A program made the position numbers and the translations under genes. Below the pieces are notes generated by a model. The model worked only from the letters and a program-made list of their open reading frames with translations, did no database searches and had not been told where the DNA came from. Below, one piece after another: positions 41,760 through 51,390 of a DNA stretch of 64,000 bases. How positions within the stretch are numbered: the stretch's first letter is position 1; the number at the start of each line of letters is the position of its first letter. The DNA comes from DATCMH01 sp036563505. Lineage in GTDB: Bacteria; Pseudomonadota; Alphaproteobacteria; Rhizobiales; Beijerinckiaceae. Location: positions 1-64,000 of the forward strand of contig DATCMH010000022.1 in assembly GCA_036563505.1 (NCBI GenBank), given 5' to 3'.

Positions 41760-41889
41760 CCCTCCCCTCAGGGGAGGGCTGGGGTGGGGTATGCCGCGCT
41801 AGCGGCAATCGCCCCTTGCTGCCGTCACCCATGCGGATCGCGCCTGACGGCGGGTACCCCACCCTGTATCCCTCCCCTGAGGGGAGGGA
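41760..41889. repeat. Palindromic repeat (family A), intergenic copy
   Basis: Outer arms CCCTCCCCTCAGGGGAGGG (starting 41760) and CCCTCCCCTGAGGGGAGGG (ending 41889) are inverted copies, with inner arms GGGGTGGGGTA and TACCCCACC. The arms match those of the copy inside phnJ (14316-14443) while the central 60 bp differ. It lies between mutM and trxA, where it does no coding harm, and it shows what an ordinary insertion of this element looks like. Confidence 0.85.
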
Positions 41890-41940
41890 GGCCGGGCAAA
41901 GCAATAACTCCACGCTGCTACCTGCAGGCGCTGTTCGCGC

Positions 41941-41991
41941 CCGCTCACCCGGTCGTGGGTTCCGGGTTCCGCTGCGCGGCCCCGGAATGAC
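41941..41991. repeat. Half copy of palindromic repeat (family D)
   Basis: The stretch CCGCTCACCCGGTCGTGG through CCCCGGAATGAC matches the right half of the complete copy inside the hprK coding region (58599-58652). Its left half is missing or diverged. It lies in the convergent mutM-trxA gap next to the family A copy, so this gap has collected two repeats. Confidence 0.7.
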
Positions 41992-42001
41992 GAGCGAGGC
42001 T

Positions 42002-42322
42002 TCAGACCGATGCCTGGATCCAGCGCGACAGGTCGCCCTTGGGCGCGGCGCCGACCTTCTGGCCGACCTGCTTGCCGTCCTTGTAGACCATCAGGGTCGG
42101 GATGGAGCGGATGCCGAGCTGAGCGGCGATGCCGGGGTTCTCGTCGACGTTCACCTTCGCGATCTTCACCTTGCCCTGCATCTCGGTGGCGATTTCCTCG
42201 AGCGCCGGGCCGATCATGCGGCAGGGGCCGCACCACTCGGCCCAGAAATCGACGACCACGGGCTCGGAGGATTTCAGAACGTCCTGATCCCAGCTCGTAT
42301 CGGTTACCTTCACGGTCGCCAT
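42002..42322 (-). CDS. trxA: Thioredoxin
   Basis: TrxA (106 residues) is the cytoplasmic dithiol reductant. The active site WCGPC in VVVDFWAEWCGPCRMIGP, the cis-Pro in RSIPTLMVYKDG and the standard length are all clear. ATG 42322 has AAGGTGACG upstream. It follows the addB-addA genes on the same strand, with a 144-nt gap holding a G/C hairpin; this trxA-addA neighbourhood is conserved in alphaproteobacteria. Confidence 0.96.
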   Translation of the reverse strand: MATVKVTDTSWDQDVLKSSEPVVVDFWAEWCGPCRMIGPALEEIATEMQGKVKIAKVNVDENPGIAAQLGIRSIPTLMVYKDGKQVGQKVGAAPKGDLSRWIQASV

Positions 42323-42441
42323 GGCGTCACCTTGTCGTTGGCGCGGCCCCACGGCCGCGAGCAGATGCGTCAAGCTAGGAAGCTGCCCGGAGGGGGTCAA
42401 GGCGCGGCCGGAGCATGGCTCCCCTGTGGCCGTCCTCTCCT

Positions 42442-42461
42442 TCCCCCCACTGGAGGGGGGA
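42442..42461. repeat. Short G/C hairpin in the addA-trxA gap
   Basis: TCCCCCC (42442-42448), ACTGGA, GGGGGGA (42455-42461) is a perfect inverted repeat 6 nt before the end of addA. A related hairpin (TCCCCC-AAAT-GGGGGA followed by GGACAG) lies at 3131-3146; here ACAG also follows. They may be fragments of one small repeat family or independent terminator-like hairpins. No T run follows on the addA strand. Confidence 0.45.
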
Positions 42462-42466
42462 CAGCC

Positions 42467-45400
42467 TCACGCCTGCGCGATCAGGGCGAGCGCCGCGTCG
42501 AGTTCGGCGTCGGAGAGCGCCCGGATCACGGGGCCCGCCGTCCAGACGAGGGTGGCCCGCACGGGAAGCGGGGCGTAGATCTCCTGGAGCAGCACCCGGT
42601 AGAGGGCGAGTTGGCCGACATGGGCTGCTGGCACCGGCCGATCCGCGGCGGGGGGCCTCGCGCCCGTCTTGAAATCGACGACGAGCACCGCCTCAGACGT
42701 CACGGCGAGGCGGTCGATCTGGCCGGAGACGGGAACGACCTCGCTCCCACGCCGCATCCGCCCGGCGATCGGCGCCTCGGCCCGGGCGCCCGGGCCGAAG
42801 AGCGGGGCGAGATCGGGATGAGCGATGACGCCGAGGGCGTCGGCGACGAGGCGTTCGCGGTCCTCGGCCAGGAGGCGCGGCGCCCGGGCCGCGAGGTAGG
42901 CGCGGCCGATCTCGGCGCGGCGCTTAGGATGCAAGCCGGGCAGGCGTTCGAGAAGGGCGTGGACGAGAACGCCGCGCAGGCGCGCCTCGGCGACGACAGG
43001 CCCGTCGGCGCCGCGGGCGATCCGGTCCGCGGCGGCCAGCGCGCTCGACGGGCGCACGGGAGGCAGGGCCTCCGGCTCTGGCGCCACGGACCGGGTCAGC
43101 CAGGCGGGCACGGCGATGGGCTCGAGGGGCGCCACCGCCGAGGGCGCGGCGGCGAGGCTCGAGGGCGCACCGTCGCGCCAGACCTCGATCGGGCCGTAGG
43201 GCGCCTCATCGAGGACGAGGCCGTCGGCCGTGGCGACGAGCCCGCGGCGGATCATCTCGCACCAAGCCTCGTGCGGAGAGTCCTTACGGCCGGTGACGTA
43301 GGGCGCGATCACCAGCCGGTCCTTGGCGCGCGTCATGGCGACGTAGAGGAGGCGATTATGCTCCTCGCGCTCGGCGGCCTTCAGGCGCTCGCGCGCCGCG
43401 GCCAGCGTGCCTGAATCGTGACGCTCGCCCGACGACCAGACGGGCAGGGGCGGCCCGTCGCGCCTGGGCTGGAGGGAGAGGATGGGCTGGCGGGGGCCGG
43501 CCACCTCGCAGCCGTCGATGAGCACGACGATCGGCGCCTCCAGGCCCTTGGCTCCGTGCACGGTCATCACGCGCACCTCGTCGCGGGTGGCGTCGAGGTC
43601 GCGCTTGACGGTGTGGGCATCGCCCTCGCCCCCGTCGTAGCGGGCGAGGAAGGCGGTGAGCGAGGGGGCATCCGCCCCGCTCTCGGCCTGATGCGCGGCG
43701 CAGAGGAACAGGTCGATGGCGTCGCCCGCCTCGCTGCCGAGCCGGGCGACGAGCTTCGAGCGCCCCCCTTCCGGGCCGAGGAGAGTGGCGTAGAAGCCGA
43801 AGGGAGTCGTGGCGCGCGCGAGCGCCCGCCAGCGGCCCAGCGCGGCGCTGCCCCTGGCCGCGGCCGGGTCGCTGTCGCTCAAGCGTTCCAGGGCGGCTGC
43901 GAGCGATTCCTCGGGCGGCCGGTCCGCGGCGATGCGCACGAGATCCTCGTCGGTGAGGCCGACGAGGGGCGATTTCAGCACGGTCGCGACGGTCAGGTCG
44001 TCCTCGGGCAGGAGCGCCGCGCGGCCTGCTGCCACGAGGTCGAGAACGGCGATGTGCTCGCCGATGTTGAGGCGGTCCTGGCCCGCCACCGCCACGCCCG
44101 CCTCCTTGAGGGCCCGGATCACCGCCTCGAAGGCAGGGCCGCGCCGGCGCATCAGCACCAGGATGTCGCCCGCGCGCCAGACCCGGCCGCGCTCGTCGCC
44201 CACCGTCGTCCAGGCGCGCACGGCCTGCGCCACGCGGCGGGACACCACGACGGGCGGGGCGTGCTGCTCGGGCTCGTCGAGGGGCAGGGACCAGGCGTCG
44301 GGCTCCTCCTCGTCGGCCGGCGTCTCGACGGGCCAGAGCTCCACGAGGCCGGGCGCCTCCGGCCGGGCGCTCTCGTGCACGGTCTTCGTGACCGTGCCGA
44401 AGGAGAGCCCCTTGAAGTGGGTCTCGATGGCGAAGGTGGCGTCCACCGCCGTGAGCACGGCCTTGGCCGAACGGAAGGAAAGGGTGAGCTCCACGTCCTC
44501 GAAGCGCAGCGAGGCGGCGAGCACCTTGCGCTTCCAGGTGTCCCGGCTCGCCTCGAATTCCTGGGGCGCTGCGCCCTGGAACCCGTAGATCGACTGCTTG
44601 GGGTCCCCCACCGCGAAGAGGGTTCGGATCGCGGAGCCCCGCGCGCCTTCACCGGCGGTGAAGTCCGCCGTGATGTGGCGCAGGATCTCCCACTGCTCCG
44701 GGTTCGTGTCCTGCGCCTCGTCGACGAGGATGTGGTCGATGCCGCGGTCGAGCTTGTACAGAACCCAGCCCGCGTCGCCGCGGGACAGGAGGGCCAGCGT
44801 CCGCTCGATGAGGTCGTCGAAGTCGAGGGCGCCGAGGCGGGTCTTCGTCTCCTGCACGCGGCGGTCGATCTCGGCGGCGAGCGTGAAGAGGGCGCCCGTG
44901 CGCTCGCAGGCCTTGGCCGACCGGCGCCGGTCTTCGAGGACGATCAGCCGCTCCTGCTCGGCGATCAGGCGGTCCTTCAAGGCCTCGCCCGCGCCCTTCG
45001 TCACCATGCGGCTGGCCGCCCGCGGCTTGCCGTCGGTGAAGAAGATCGAGAGGTAATGCTCCAGGGTCTCGGGCCGGCTCTCGGCGGCGAGCGCGTTGCG
45101 GAAGGCGCTCGCGCGGTCGAGGTCGGTGGCCTTGCCCGTGGCCTCTAGGGTTTCGGCGAGCGCGGGCCAATCCGCCTCCGGCAGGCCCCCGCCCAGCATC
45201 TCCTCCTCGATCGCGGTCGAGGAGTCTTCGCTTTGCAGGCCCAGCGCCTGGCGTAAGGACGCGAGCAGCGTCTCCAGGCCGCCCCGACGCTGCAGCGCCT
45301 TGCGCTCGGCCACCGCGCAGCGGATCGCCTTCGCAAAACCCTCGCCCGAGGCGTCCGCGCTCACGAGCGCTAAGGCCTCGGCGAGGTCCGGCCGGTCGCC

Positions 45401-45919
45401 GAGCGCCGCGTCGGCGAGCACGTTGGCGGTGGCCTCCGCCACGAGCTCGTCCGCCTGGCCCTCGTCGAGCACGGCAAAGCGCGCCGGCACGTTGGCCTCG
45501 AAGGGGACGAGGTGCAGCAGGCGCTCGCAGAAGGCGTGGATCGTGTCGATCTTCAAGCCGCCGGGCGTCTCCACGGCGCGGGCGAAGAGCCGGCGGGCGA
45601 GGCGCACCTGATCGCGGGAGGGCCGCACGCCCTCGAGTTCGGTGAGCTCGCGCACGAGCGCCTCTTCCTCGAGCGTCACCCAGCGTCCCAGGCGCTCGAA
45701 GATGCGGATCGCCATGTTGGCGGCCGCGGCCTTGGTGAAGGTGAGGCAGAGGATGCGCCCCGGCGGCGAGCCGGCGAGCAGGAGGCGCACCACCCGGTCG
45801 GTGAGCACCTTCGTCTTGCCCGCCCCCGCGTTGGCCGACACCCAGGCCGAGGCGTTCGGGTCCGCGGCCCGGCGCTGGTCCAAAATCGTCTTCTCGGGGA
45901 TGATCAGCCGCTCGGTCAT
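42467..45919 (-). CDS. addA: Double-strand break repair helicase-nuclease AddA
   Basis: AddA (1150 residues) is the UvrD-type helicase plus nuclease of the AddAB complex that resects DNA ends for RecA recombination. Walker A is VSANAGAGKTKVLTDR near the start (ATG 45919, inside the addB stop). Further helicase motifs are LVDEAQDTNPEQWEIL, VGDPKQSIYGFQGA, VMTVHGAKGLEAPIVVL and LLYVAMTRAKDRL. The C-terminal RecB-like nuclease has VLVVDFKTGARPP. It is translated together with addB (ATGA overlap at 45916-45919). Confidence 0.95.
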   Translation of the reverse strand: MTERLIIPEKTILDQRRAADPNASAWVSANAGAGKTKVLTDRVVRLLLAGSPPGRILCLTFTKAAAANMAIRIFERLGRWVTLEEEALVRELTELEGVRPSRDQVRLARRLFARAVETPGGLKIDTIHAFCERLLHLVPFEANVPARFAVLDEGQADELVAEATANVLADAALGDRPDLAEALALVSADASGEGFAKAIRCAVAERKALQRRGGLETLLASLRQALGLQSEDSSTAIEEEMLGGGLPEADWPALAETLEATGKATDLDRASAFRNALAAESRPETLEHYLSIFFTDGKPRAASRMVTKGAGEALKDRLIAEQERLIVLEDRRRSAKACERTGALFTLAAEIDRRVQETKTRLGALDFDDLIERTLALLSRGDAGWVLYKLDRGIDHILVDEAQDTNPEQWEILRHITADFTAGEGARGSAIRTLFAVGDPKQSIYGFQGAAPQEFEASRDTWKRKVLAASLRFEDVELTLSFRSAKAVLTAVDATFAIETHFKGLSFGTVTKTVHESARPEAPGLVELWPVETPADEEEPDAWSLPLDEPEQHAPPVVVSRRVAQAVRAWTTVGDERGRVWRAGDILVLMRRRGPAFEAVIRALKEAGVAVAGQDRLNIGEHIAVLDLVAAGRAALLPEDDLTVATVLKSPLVGLTDEDLVRIAADRPPEESLAAALERLSDSDPAAARGSAALGRWRALARATTPFGFYATLLGPEGGRSKLVARLGSEAGDAIDLFLCAAHQAESGADAPSLTAFLARYDGGEGDAHTVKRDLDATRDEVRVMTVHGAKGLEAPIVVLIDGCEVAGPRQPILSLQPRRDGPPLPVWSSGERHDSGTLAAARERLKAAEREEHNRLLYVAMTRAKDRLVIAPYVTGRKDSPHEAWCEMIRRGLVATADGLVLDEAPYGPIEVWRDGAPSSLAAAPSAVAPLEPIAVPAWLTRSVAPEPEALPPVRPSSALAAADRIARGADGPVVAEARLRGVLVHALLERLPGLHPKRRAEIGRAYLAARAPRLLAEDRERLVADALGVIAHPDLAPLFGPGARAEAPIAGRMRRGSEVVPVSGQIDRLAVTSEAVLVVDFKTGARPPAADRPVPAAHVGQLALYRVLLQEIYAPLPVRATLVWTAGPVIRALSDAELDAALALIAQA

Positions 45920-48900
45920 GCGGAGCCGGCCTCCCCGCCGCCGGCGCTCGCCAGCGACCATTCCTTCACCCGGGCGAGGTGGTCGTAGTCGGAGAAGCGG
46001 CGCGCGAATTTCGGGAAGGGCCGCGACAGGTAACCCGCCTCGCCCGACGCGTAGCGGTCGAGGAGCCGGACCAGGCTCTCGTAATGCTCCTCGACGATCT
46101 CGGCGACGGAGCGCTCCTCGCCGCGCGGCGGCTCGACGGGCTTGAGCTCGAGCGGTTTGCGGCCGCCGGAGGTGTGCACGTAGAGGAGCTCCGGCACGCC
46201 CTCCGTCTTCGGCAAGCCCTTGAAGGCGCCGCGCTGGAGCATGGCGGCCTCGAGCGTCAGCTGCGGCGAGAAGCCGGCGAAGACCTCCGCCTTGCCAGGG
46301 GGAGCGCCGGTCTTGAAGTCGATGATGACCGCCCCGCCGTCGCGGCGCGCCTCGATCCGGTCGGCCCGGGCGCGCAGGGTGAAGGTGGAGCCGTCGCCGA
46401 GCAGGATCGGCAGGCTGCCCGAGCGCTCGGGGTAGATCGTCTTGATGTCGTCGCGGCGCTTGCGCTCGAAGCGCACGAAGGCCGTGGCGAGGCGCTCGAA
46501 CCGCGGCCACCATTCCGCGAAGACCTCCGGGTAGGCGGCCTTGATCGGCGCGAAGGCGTCGGCGCCGCGCTGGAGCACGTCGAGCTCCGCGTGGGCCGGA
46601 AGGGCGTCCGGATGGTCGGCGGCGAAGCTGCCCAAGATGTCGTGGATGAGGGTGCCCCGGTCCGCCGCGGTCGGCGAGCCGGCGACGGGTTCGAGCGCGT
46701 CGAGCTTGAGGATGTGGCGGGCGAAGATCGAGTAGGGATCCCGCACCAAGGTCTCGATCTCGGTGACGCTCAAGGTGCGCGGGAAGTGGCGCGGCTCCGG
46801 CTTCGGCGCCGGGCGGGGCAGGGGGGCTGCGGCCTCCGGCGTGTCGAGCACCTGCGCCAGGCGGCGATAGACGTCGCCGCGCCGGGTGAGCCCCCGCCAT
46901 TCCTCGTCGCCGACGAAAGCCTTGAGGCGCTGCAGGAAGCGGGAGGGCACCATCGGCGAGCCGTCGCGCTTCTGCGCCCGGGTGACGATGGCCTCCGGTG
47001 CGCCCAAGGCCTGGACGAAGTCATGCGCCGTCTGGCCGATGCGGCGCTCGGGCGGCGCGAGGCCGATCTGCAGCCGCATGGGCCGGTTCAGGAAGGCGTC
47101 CGTCTCGGTGCGCGGCGGCCAGACCGTCTCGTCGAGGCCGCCCAGCACGACCCGGTCGACGTCGAGGAGCCGTGCCTCGAGGAGACCTAAGATCTTGACC
47201 CGCCGGTGCGTGCCTCGCGGCGCGGGGGCCACGACCCGCTGGCGGGCGAGCGCCGTGAAGAAGGCCTGGTAGTCGACGAAGCGCCCCGCGACGCCGCCGG
47301 CATCGATGAGGCGCAGGTCGTCGAACAGCGCCGCGAGCGCCCGCTCGTCGGGGCGCTCCAGCTCTTCGGTCTCTTCCCCGACGCGCAGGGCCTCGAGGGT
47401 GAGGCGGTGCGATTCGGCGATGACCACGAGATCGTCGAGGTCGTCCGGGAAGACGAGGTTGGAGAAGCCGGCGAAGGCCTCGTCCAGCCGATCGATGAGC
47501 GTGGCGGCCAGGTCCCAGTCCTCGGCCGCGAGGCGCTGGACGGCGCGGGGCGAGCGCCGGTCGACCTCGGCGCGGCGCAGGTCCAGGGTGGCGCGCAGGG
47601 GCTCGAGACCCGGCGCCGGCGCCGGGCCGCGCAGAACTCCGATCTCCAGCGCGCTGGCCGCCCGTTCCAGGGTCGGGCGGTCGAAGCCGAGGCGCAGGTC
47701 CGGATGGGCGAGGAGCGCCAGCAAGCGCACGGGAGGGAAGTCGAGAGCCGCGGCGTCGACGGCGAGCCGCGCGAGGCGCCCGGCCCGGGTATCGGCGAGG
47801 GCCGTGCCGGCAGAGTCCTCCACGTCCAGGCCCCAGCGGCAGAGTTCGGCGGCGACGCGGGCGGCGAGTGCCCGGTCAGGGGTGACGAGGGCCGCCGTGC
47901 GGCCGGGGGTCTCGACGGCCTCGCGCAGCGCGATGGCCGCGCAGAGCGCCTCGTCGCGCTCGTCGGCCGCCTCGACGACGGCAAGACCCGCGCAGCCGGC
48001 GCGGGCGACGGCCTGCCGCTCGGCCGGGTCGAGGGCCGCCCAGGCATCGGTGGTGTCGGCCGGGCGCAACGCCTCCGAGAGCAGGCGCTCGCGCGCGGCG
48101 GCGCCCTCGCCCGGCGTGCCGAGGCGGATCACGGCGGCCCGCTTCGTGCCGAGATAGGCCGGGCCGGTGAGGCGGTGCAGGAGGGCCTGCGGGTGGCCGT
48201 GGACGGGGTCGACCCCTCGCGCCCGCTCGCCGCCCACCGCGGTCCAGCTCGCCTCGTCGAGACCCGTGTCGAGGCCCGGCAGGACGACGCAGCCCGCGGG
48301 CAGCTCGGCGATGGCGGCGAGCAGTCCGGCGGTGGCCGGGATCGAGCCCGTCGAGCCCGCGGCGATGACGGGCGTCGTCGGGCGCTCGCGCCGCAGGCGC
48401 CGGGCTTCCGCCGCGAGCAGCGCGTTGCGGCGCTGGGCCGGATCGCTCGTGCCGCGGGAGGCCAGGATCTTGGGCCAGTTCTCGGCAGCGATGCGCACGA
48501 AGCGCAGGGTGATCTCGAAGTAGCGGGAATAATCGGCCTCGACAGCGGAAGCGATCTCGTCCCAGGCGAGCCCTTCGGTGGCAAGCGAATCCATGAGGCG
48601 CTCGAGGTCGGCCGCGAGGGCCACCGCGTCGGCTGGGGAGGACGGCACCATGAAGGGGATGCCGGGGCCGAGCCGCAGCAGGTCACGGTCGACCTCCGCC
48701 GACCAGCGCTGCACGAGGCGGGTGAGGATGAGCCGCCGCTCCAGGGGCGCGATCGGCGGGGCCAGCACCTCCGCCTCCTCGAAGGCGCGGCCCTCGCCGC
48801 CCTCGGCGAGCTCGAATTCGGCCTCGTCGGCCTCGCCGAGGGGCACGATGCGGGGCAGGAGCTGCGCCCGCCCGCCCCGCCGCTCGGCGAGGAGCTGGCC

Positions 48901-49065
48901 CAGCGCCCGCGCGGCGCGCTGCGTCGGCAGGTAGATCACCGCCTCGCCCCAGGCCGGGCTGTCGAGGGAGAGGCCATCGATCAGGCGGCCGCCATCGATC
49001 GCGTCGACGAGCGTCGGCAGGAACGGGCAGCCCGGCGGGATCGTGGCGACGCGGCGGATGGCCAT
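45916..49065 (-). CDS. addB: Double-strand break repair protein AddB
   Basis: AddB (1049 residues) is the partner of AddA, with an inactivated helicase-like part that helps recognise Chi-type sequences and a C-terminal RecB-family nuclease. Blocks seen are VIYLPTQRAARALGQLLAERRGG, PVIAAGSTGSIPATAGLL, LGGLDETVWPPRTE, the nuclease LSVTEIETLVRDPYSIFARHIL, and VIIDFKTGAPPGK with the catalytic Asp and Lys. I chose ATG 49065 (MAIRRVATIPPG); the upstream 29 codons overlap the neighbouring gene. Confidence 0.94.
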   Translation of the reverse strand: MAIRRVATIPPGCPFLPTLVDAIDGGRLIDGLSLDSPAWGEAVIYLPTQRAARALGQLLAERRGGRAQLLPRIVPLGEADEAEFELAEGGEGRAFEEAEVLAPPIAPLERRLILTRLVQRWSAEVDRDLLRLGPGIPFMVPSSPADAVALAADLERLMDSLATEGLAWDEIASAVEADYSRYFEITLRFVRIAAENWPKILASRGTSDPAQRRNALLAAEARRLRRERPTTPVIAAGSTGSIPATAGLLAAIAELPAGCVVLPGLDTGLDEASWTAVGGERARGVDPVHGHPQALLHRLTGPAYLGTKRAAVIRLGTPGEGAAARERLLSEALRPADTTDAWAALDPAERQAVARAGCAGLAVVEAADERDEALCAAIALREAVETPGRTAALVTPDRALAARVAAELCRWGLDVEDSAGTALADTRAGRLARLAVDAAALDFPPVRLLALLAHPDLRLGFDRPTLERAASALEIGVLRGPAPAPGLEPLRATLDLRRAEVDRRSPRAVQRLAAEDWDLAATLIDRLDEAFAGFSNLVFPDDLDDLVVIAESHRLTLEALRVGEETEELERPDERALAALFDDLRLIDAGGVAGRFVDYQAFFTALARQRVVAPAPRGTHRRVKILGLLEARLLDVDRVVLGGLDETVWPPRTETDAFLNRPMRLQIGLAPPERRIGQTAHDFVQALGAPEAIVTRAQKRDGSPMVPSRFLQRLKAFVGDEEWRGLTRRGDVYRRLAQVLDTPEAAAPLPRPAPKPEPRHFPRTLSVTEIETLVRDPYSIFARHILKLDALEPVAGSPTAADRGTLIHDILGSFAADHPDALPAHAELDVLQRGADAFAPIKAAYPEVFAEWWPRFERLATAFVRFERKRRDDIKTIYPERSGSLPILLGDGSTFTLRARADRIEARRDGGAVIIDFKTGAPPGKAEVFAGFSPQLTLEAAMLQRGAFKGLPKTEGVPELLYVHTSGGRKPLELKPVEPPRGEERSVAEIVEEHYESLVRLLDRYASGEAGYLSRPFPKFARRFSDYDHLARVKEWSLASAGGGEAGSA

Positions 49066-49090
49066 CGGAGAAGGGCGTCCTTCGGGTCCG

Positions 49091-49816
49091 CTAGAGGACG
49101 CTCGCCGCCAGCCGCTCCTCGGCGGCGGCGATGGCGTCTGGGGTCCCAACATGCAGCCACTGGCCGTCGAGGCGCAACCCGTGCAGGCGGCCCGCGGCGA
49201 TCGCCCGGTCGAACAGGAGGTTGAGCGAGAAGGCGCCCTCGGGCGTGTCGGCGAAGAGTTCGGGCTTCAGGATCGCGACGCCCGCGTAGACGAAGGGCGT
49301 CACCTCCCGTTCGCGGCGGCGGCGCAGCGTGCCGCCCGTATCCATGGCGAAATCGCCGGCCCCGTCGTAGCCGAGGCTCGTCGCGGTCGCGGCGACGAGG
49401 AGCAGGATGTCCATGCGGCCTGAGTCCCAGCTGGCGAGGAAGCGCGGCAGATTCGCGCGCGGGCCCTCGATCCACAGGGAATCGGAGTTCAGGGCGAGGA
49501 ACGGCTCAGCCCCGAGGAGCGGCAAGGCCCGCTTCACCCCGCCGCCCGTCTCGAGAAGCCGGTCGCGCTCGTCCGAGATGACGATCCGCGGCACTGTGCG
49601 GCCCCGCACATGCGCCTCGATCTGATCGGGGAGGTGGTGGACGTTGACGACCGCCGTCTCGATCCCGGCCTCGGCGAGGCGGTCGAGGCTGTAGTCAATG
49701 AGCGCACGCCCGCCGACCCTCACCAAGGGCTTCGGGAGCGTGTCGGTGATGGGGCGCATGCGCTGACCGAGGCCGGCGGCGAGCACCATGGCGGTCCGGA
49801 TCGGGGTATCGCTCAT
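49091..49816 (-). CDS. murU: Nucleotidyltransferase, MurU-like (N-acetylmuramate-1-phosphate uridylyltransferase)
   Basis: The 241-residue enzyme has the sugar-nucleotide pyrophosphorylase signature MVLAAGLGQRMRPITDTLPKPLVRVGGRALIDY and a later metal site around NSDSLWIEGP. Context decides between sugars. The gene upstream encodes an AmgK-type kinase domain, and in Pseudomonas and Caulobacter AmgK plus MurU recycle MurNAc to UDP-MurNAc and bypass fosfomycin. The start is ATG 49816; GTG 49819 is equally open. addB begins 25 nt after its stop. Confidence 0.85.
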   Translation of the reverse strand: MSDTPIRTAMVLAAGLGQRMRPITDTLPKPLVRVGGRALIDYSLDRLAEAGIETAVVNVHHLPDQIEAHVRGRTVPRIVISDERDRLLETGGGVKRALPLLGAEPFLALNSDSLWIEGPRANLPRFLASWDSGRMDILLLVAATATSLGYDGAGDFAMDTGGTLRRRREREVTPFVYAGVAILKPELFADTPEGAFSLNLLFDRAIAAGRLHGLRLDGQWLHVGTPDAIAAAEERLAASVL

Positions 49817-49848
49817 CACGGCCGGGACTTAAGGGGCAGCTTCGCCGG

Positions 49849-51390
49849 TCAGGCGGCCGCGGCGAGGCCCGGCAGATGCGTCTCATACCAGCTCTTGAGC
49901 CGCGTCAAGGCCGGATGGGCGAGGTTGCGGGCGAGCTGCCGCTCGATCCTGGGCAGATGGGCGAGGTATTGCGGCTTCCCGTCGCGCCGGTCCAGGCGGG
50001 CGAAGATGCCCAAAATCTTGGTCGCCCGCTGCGCGCCGGCGATGGCGTAGGCGCGGGCGAGCGCCGCCATGTCGAAGGCAGGATCGGCGCCCTTGCGCTC
50101 GCGGGCGTAGAGGCCGAGCAGCTTCAGCTCCAGGTCACCCGGCACGGTGGTGCGGGCATCCTGCAGCAGGGAGACCACGTCGTAGGCCGGCGGCCCGAGC
50201 ACCGCGTCCTGGAAGTCGAGGAGGCCGATGCGCTGAATGCCCTCCCGCTCCGGCAGCCAGAGGAGGTTGGGCGAGTGGTAGTCGCGCAGGGTCCAGGTCG
50301 TGGGCGCCTCGACGAGCTCGGCCAGCGTCTCCAGCCACAGGTTGACGAACTCCGCCCGGGCGGAGCCCGAGGGCTGCTGGCCGGCGACGTGCGGCATGTA
50401 CCAGTCAAGGAGCAGCTCCGCCTCGATCTGGAAGGCTTCGAGGTCGTAGGACGGAAGGACGTGATCCTCGCCGTCGCCCACGGGCAGGATGTTCGGCAAT
50501 TGCGTCGCGTGAAGGCGAGCGAGGAGGCGCGTCGCCTCGGCGTAGCGCTCCGGGATCGGGCCGTCGGCGTCGAGCACGCCCTCGTTGCCGAGGTCCTCCA
50601 GGAGGAGAAGCCCGGCCGCGAGGTCCTCGCCGTAGAGGCGGGGCGCCGAAAGGTCGAGGGCGCGCAGGCCCCGGTCCATGGCGACGAAGGCGTGAACGCT
50701 CTCGGCGAGCTTGGCGATCGCACTGTAGGGCTTGCCCCGCCGGACCGGCGGGCCGTCCGGGCGGCGCGGGGAGATCATCAGGATGGCCTGGGCGCCGCTC
50801 GGGCGCACGAGGCGTTCGTAGGCGCGGCTCGAGGCGTCGCCGGCGAGCGGTGCGCGCTCGGCGTCGAGCCAGCCTGAGCGGGTGAGCAGGCCGTGGATCG
50901 CCTGCGCCCGGGCGAGCCGCGGCGCGAAGGCGCCGTGACCGGCGAGCGTGGCGGACCGATGGCCCGTCGCGGCATCGAGGGCGAGACGCACCTCCAACCG
51001 GGTCGGCGGCAGCGCCGCGGCGGCGCGCTCGGGCCATTCGACGAGGGCGATCCCGGCATCGGCGGCTTCCGCGAAGCCGATCTCCGCGAGCTCGTCCGCG
51101 CTCGACAACCGGTAGAAGTCGGCGTGGACGACCGGCCCGGCCGGCGCATCGTAGGTTTGAAGGATCGTGAAGGTGGGGCTCGGCACCTCGAGGTCCGGGT
51201 CCTCGGCCAGCGCCCGCACCACCGCGCGGGCGAGCGCCGTCTTGCCGGCCCCGAGCTCCCCCGACAGAGCGACGAGGTCGCCGCGGCGCAGTTCCTCGGC
51301 AATGAGGGCGCCCAGCGCGACGGTCGCCTCCTCGTTGGGCAGGTCGACGACCCAGCCGGGCGCCTGCGGCTCGACGTTCGACATCATCAC
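49849..51390 (-). CDS. tsaE: Fusion of TsaE (tRNA t6A synthesis ATPase) and AmgK-type sugar kinase
   Basis: This 513-residue protein joins two enzymes. Residues 1-150 are TsaE, the ATPase of the t6A37 tRNA-modification complex (Walker A LSGELGAGKTALARA, SPTFTILQTY, HADFYRL). From about 185 is a choline-kinase/aminoglycoside-phosphotransferase-like domain (GDASSRAYERL, catalytic LRDYHSPNLLWL, GLLDFQDAVLGPPAYD) of the AmgK type that phosphorylates MurNAc/GlcNAc anomerically. The fusion is known in Rhizobiales. The start GTGATGATG at 51390 overlaps divL by 4 nt; ATG 51387 is also possible. The murU-like gene follows, so cell-wall recycling is likely. Confidence 0.93.
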   Translation of the reverse strand: MMMSNVEPQAPGWVVDLPNEEATVALGALIAEELRRGDLVALSGELGAGKTALARAVVRALAEDPDLEVPSPTFTILQTYDAPAGPVVHADFYRLSSADELAEIGFAEAADAGIALVEWPERAAAALPPTRLEVRLALDAATGHRSATLAGHGAFAPRLARAQAIHGLLTRSGWLDAERAPLAGDASSRAYERLVRPSGAQAILMISPRRPDGPPVRRGKPYSAIAKLAESVHAFVAMDRGLRALDLSAPRLYGEDLAAGLLLLEDLGNEGVLDADGPIPERYAEATRLLARLHATQLPNILPVGDGEDHVLPSYDLEAFQIEAELLLDWYMPHVAGQQPSGSARAEFVNLWLETLAELVEAPTTWTLRDYHSPNLLWLPEREGIQRIGLLDFQDAVLGPPAYDVVSLLQDARTTVPGDLELKLLGLYARERKGADPAFDMAALARAYAIAGAQRATKILGIFARLDRRDGKPQYLAHLPRIERQLARNLAHPALTRLKSWYETHLPGLAAAA

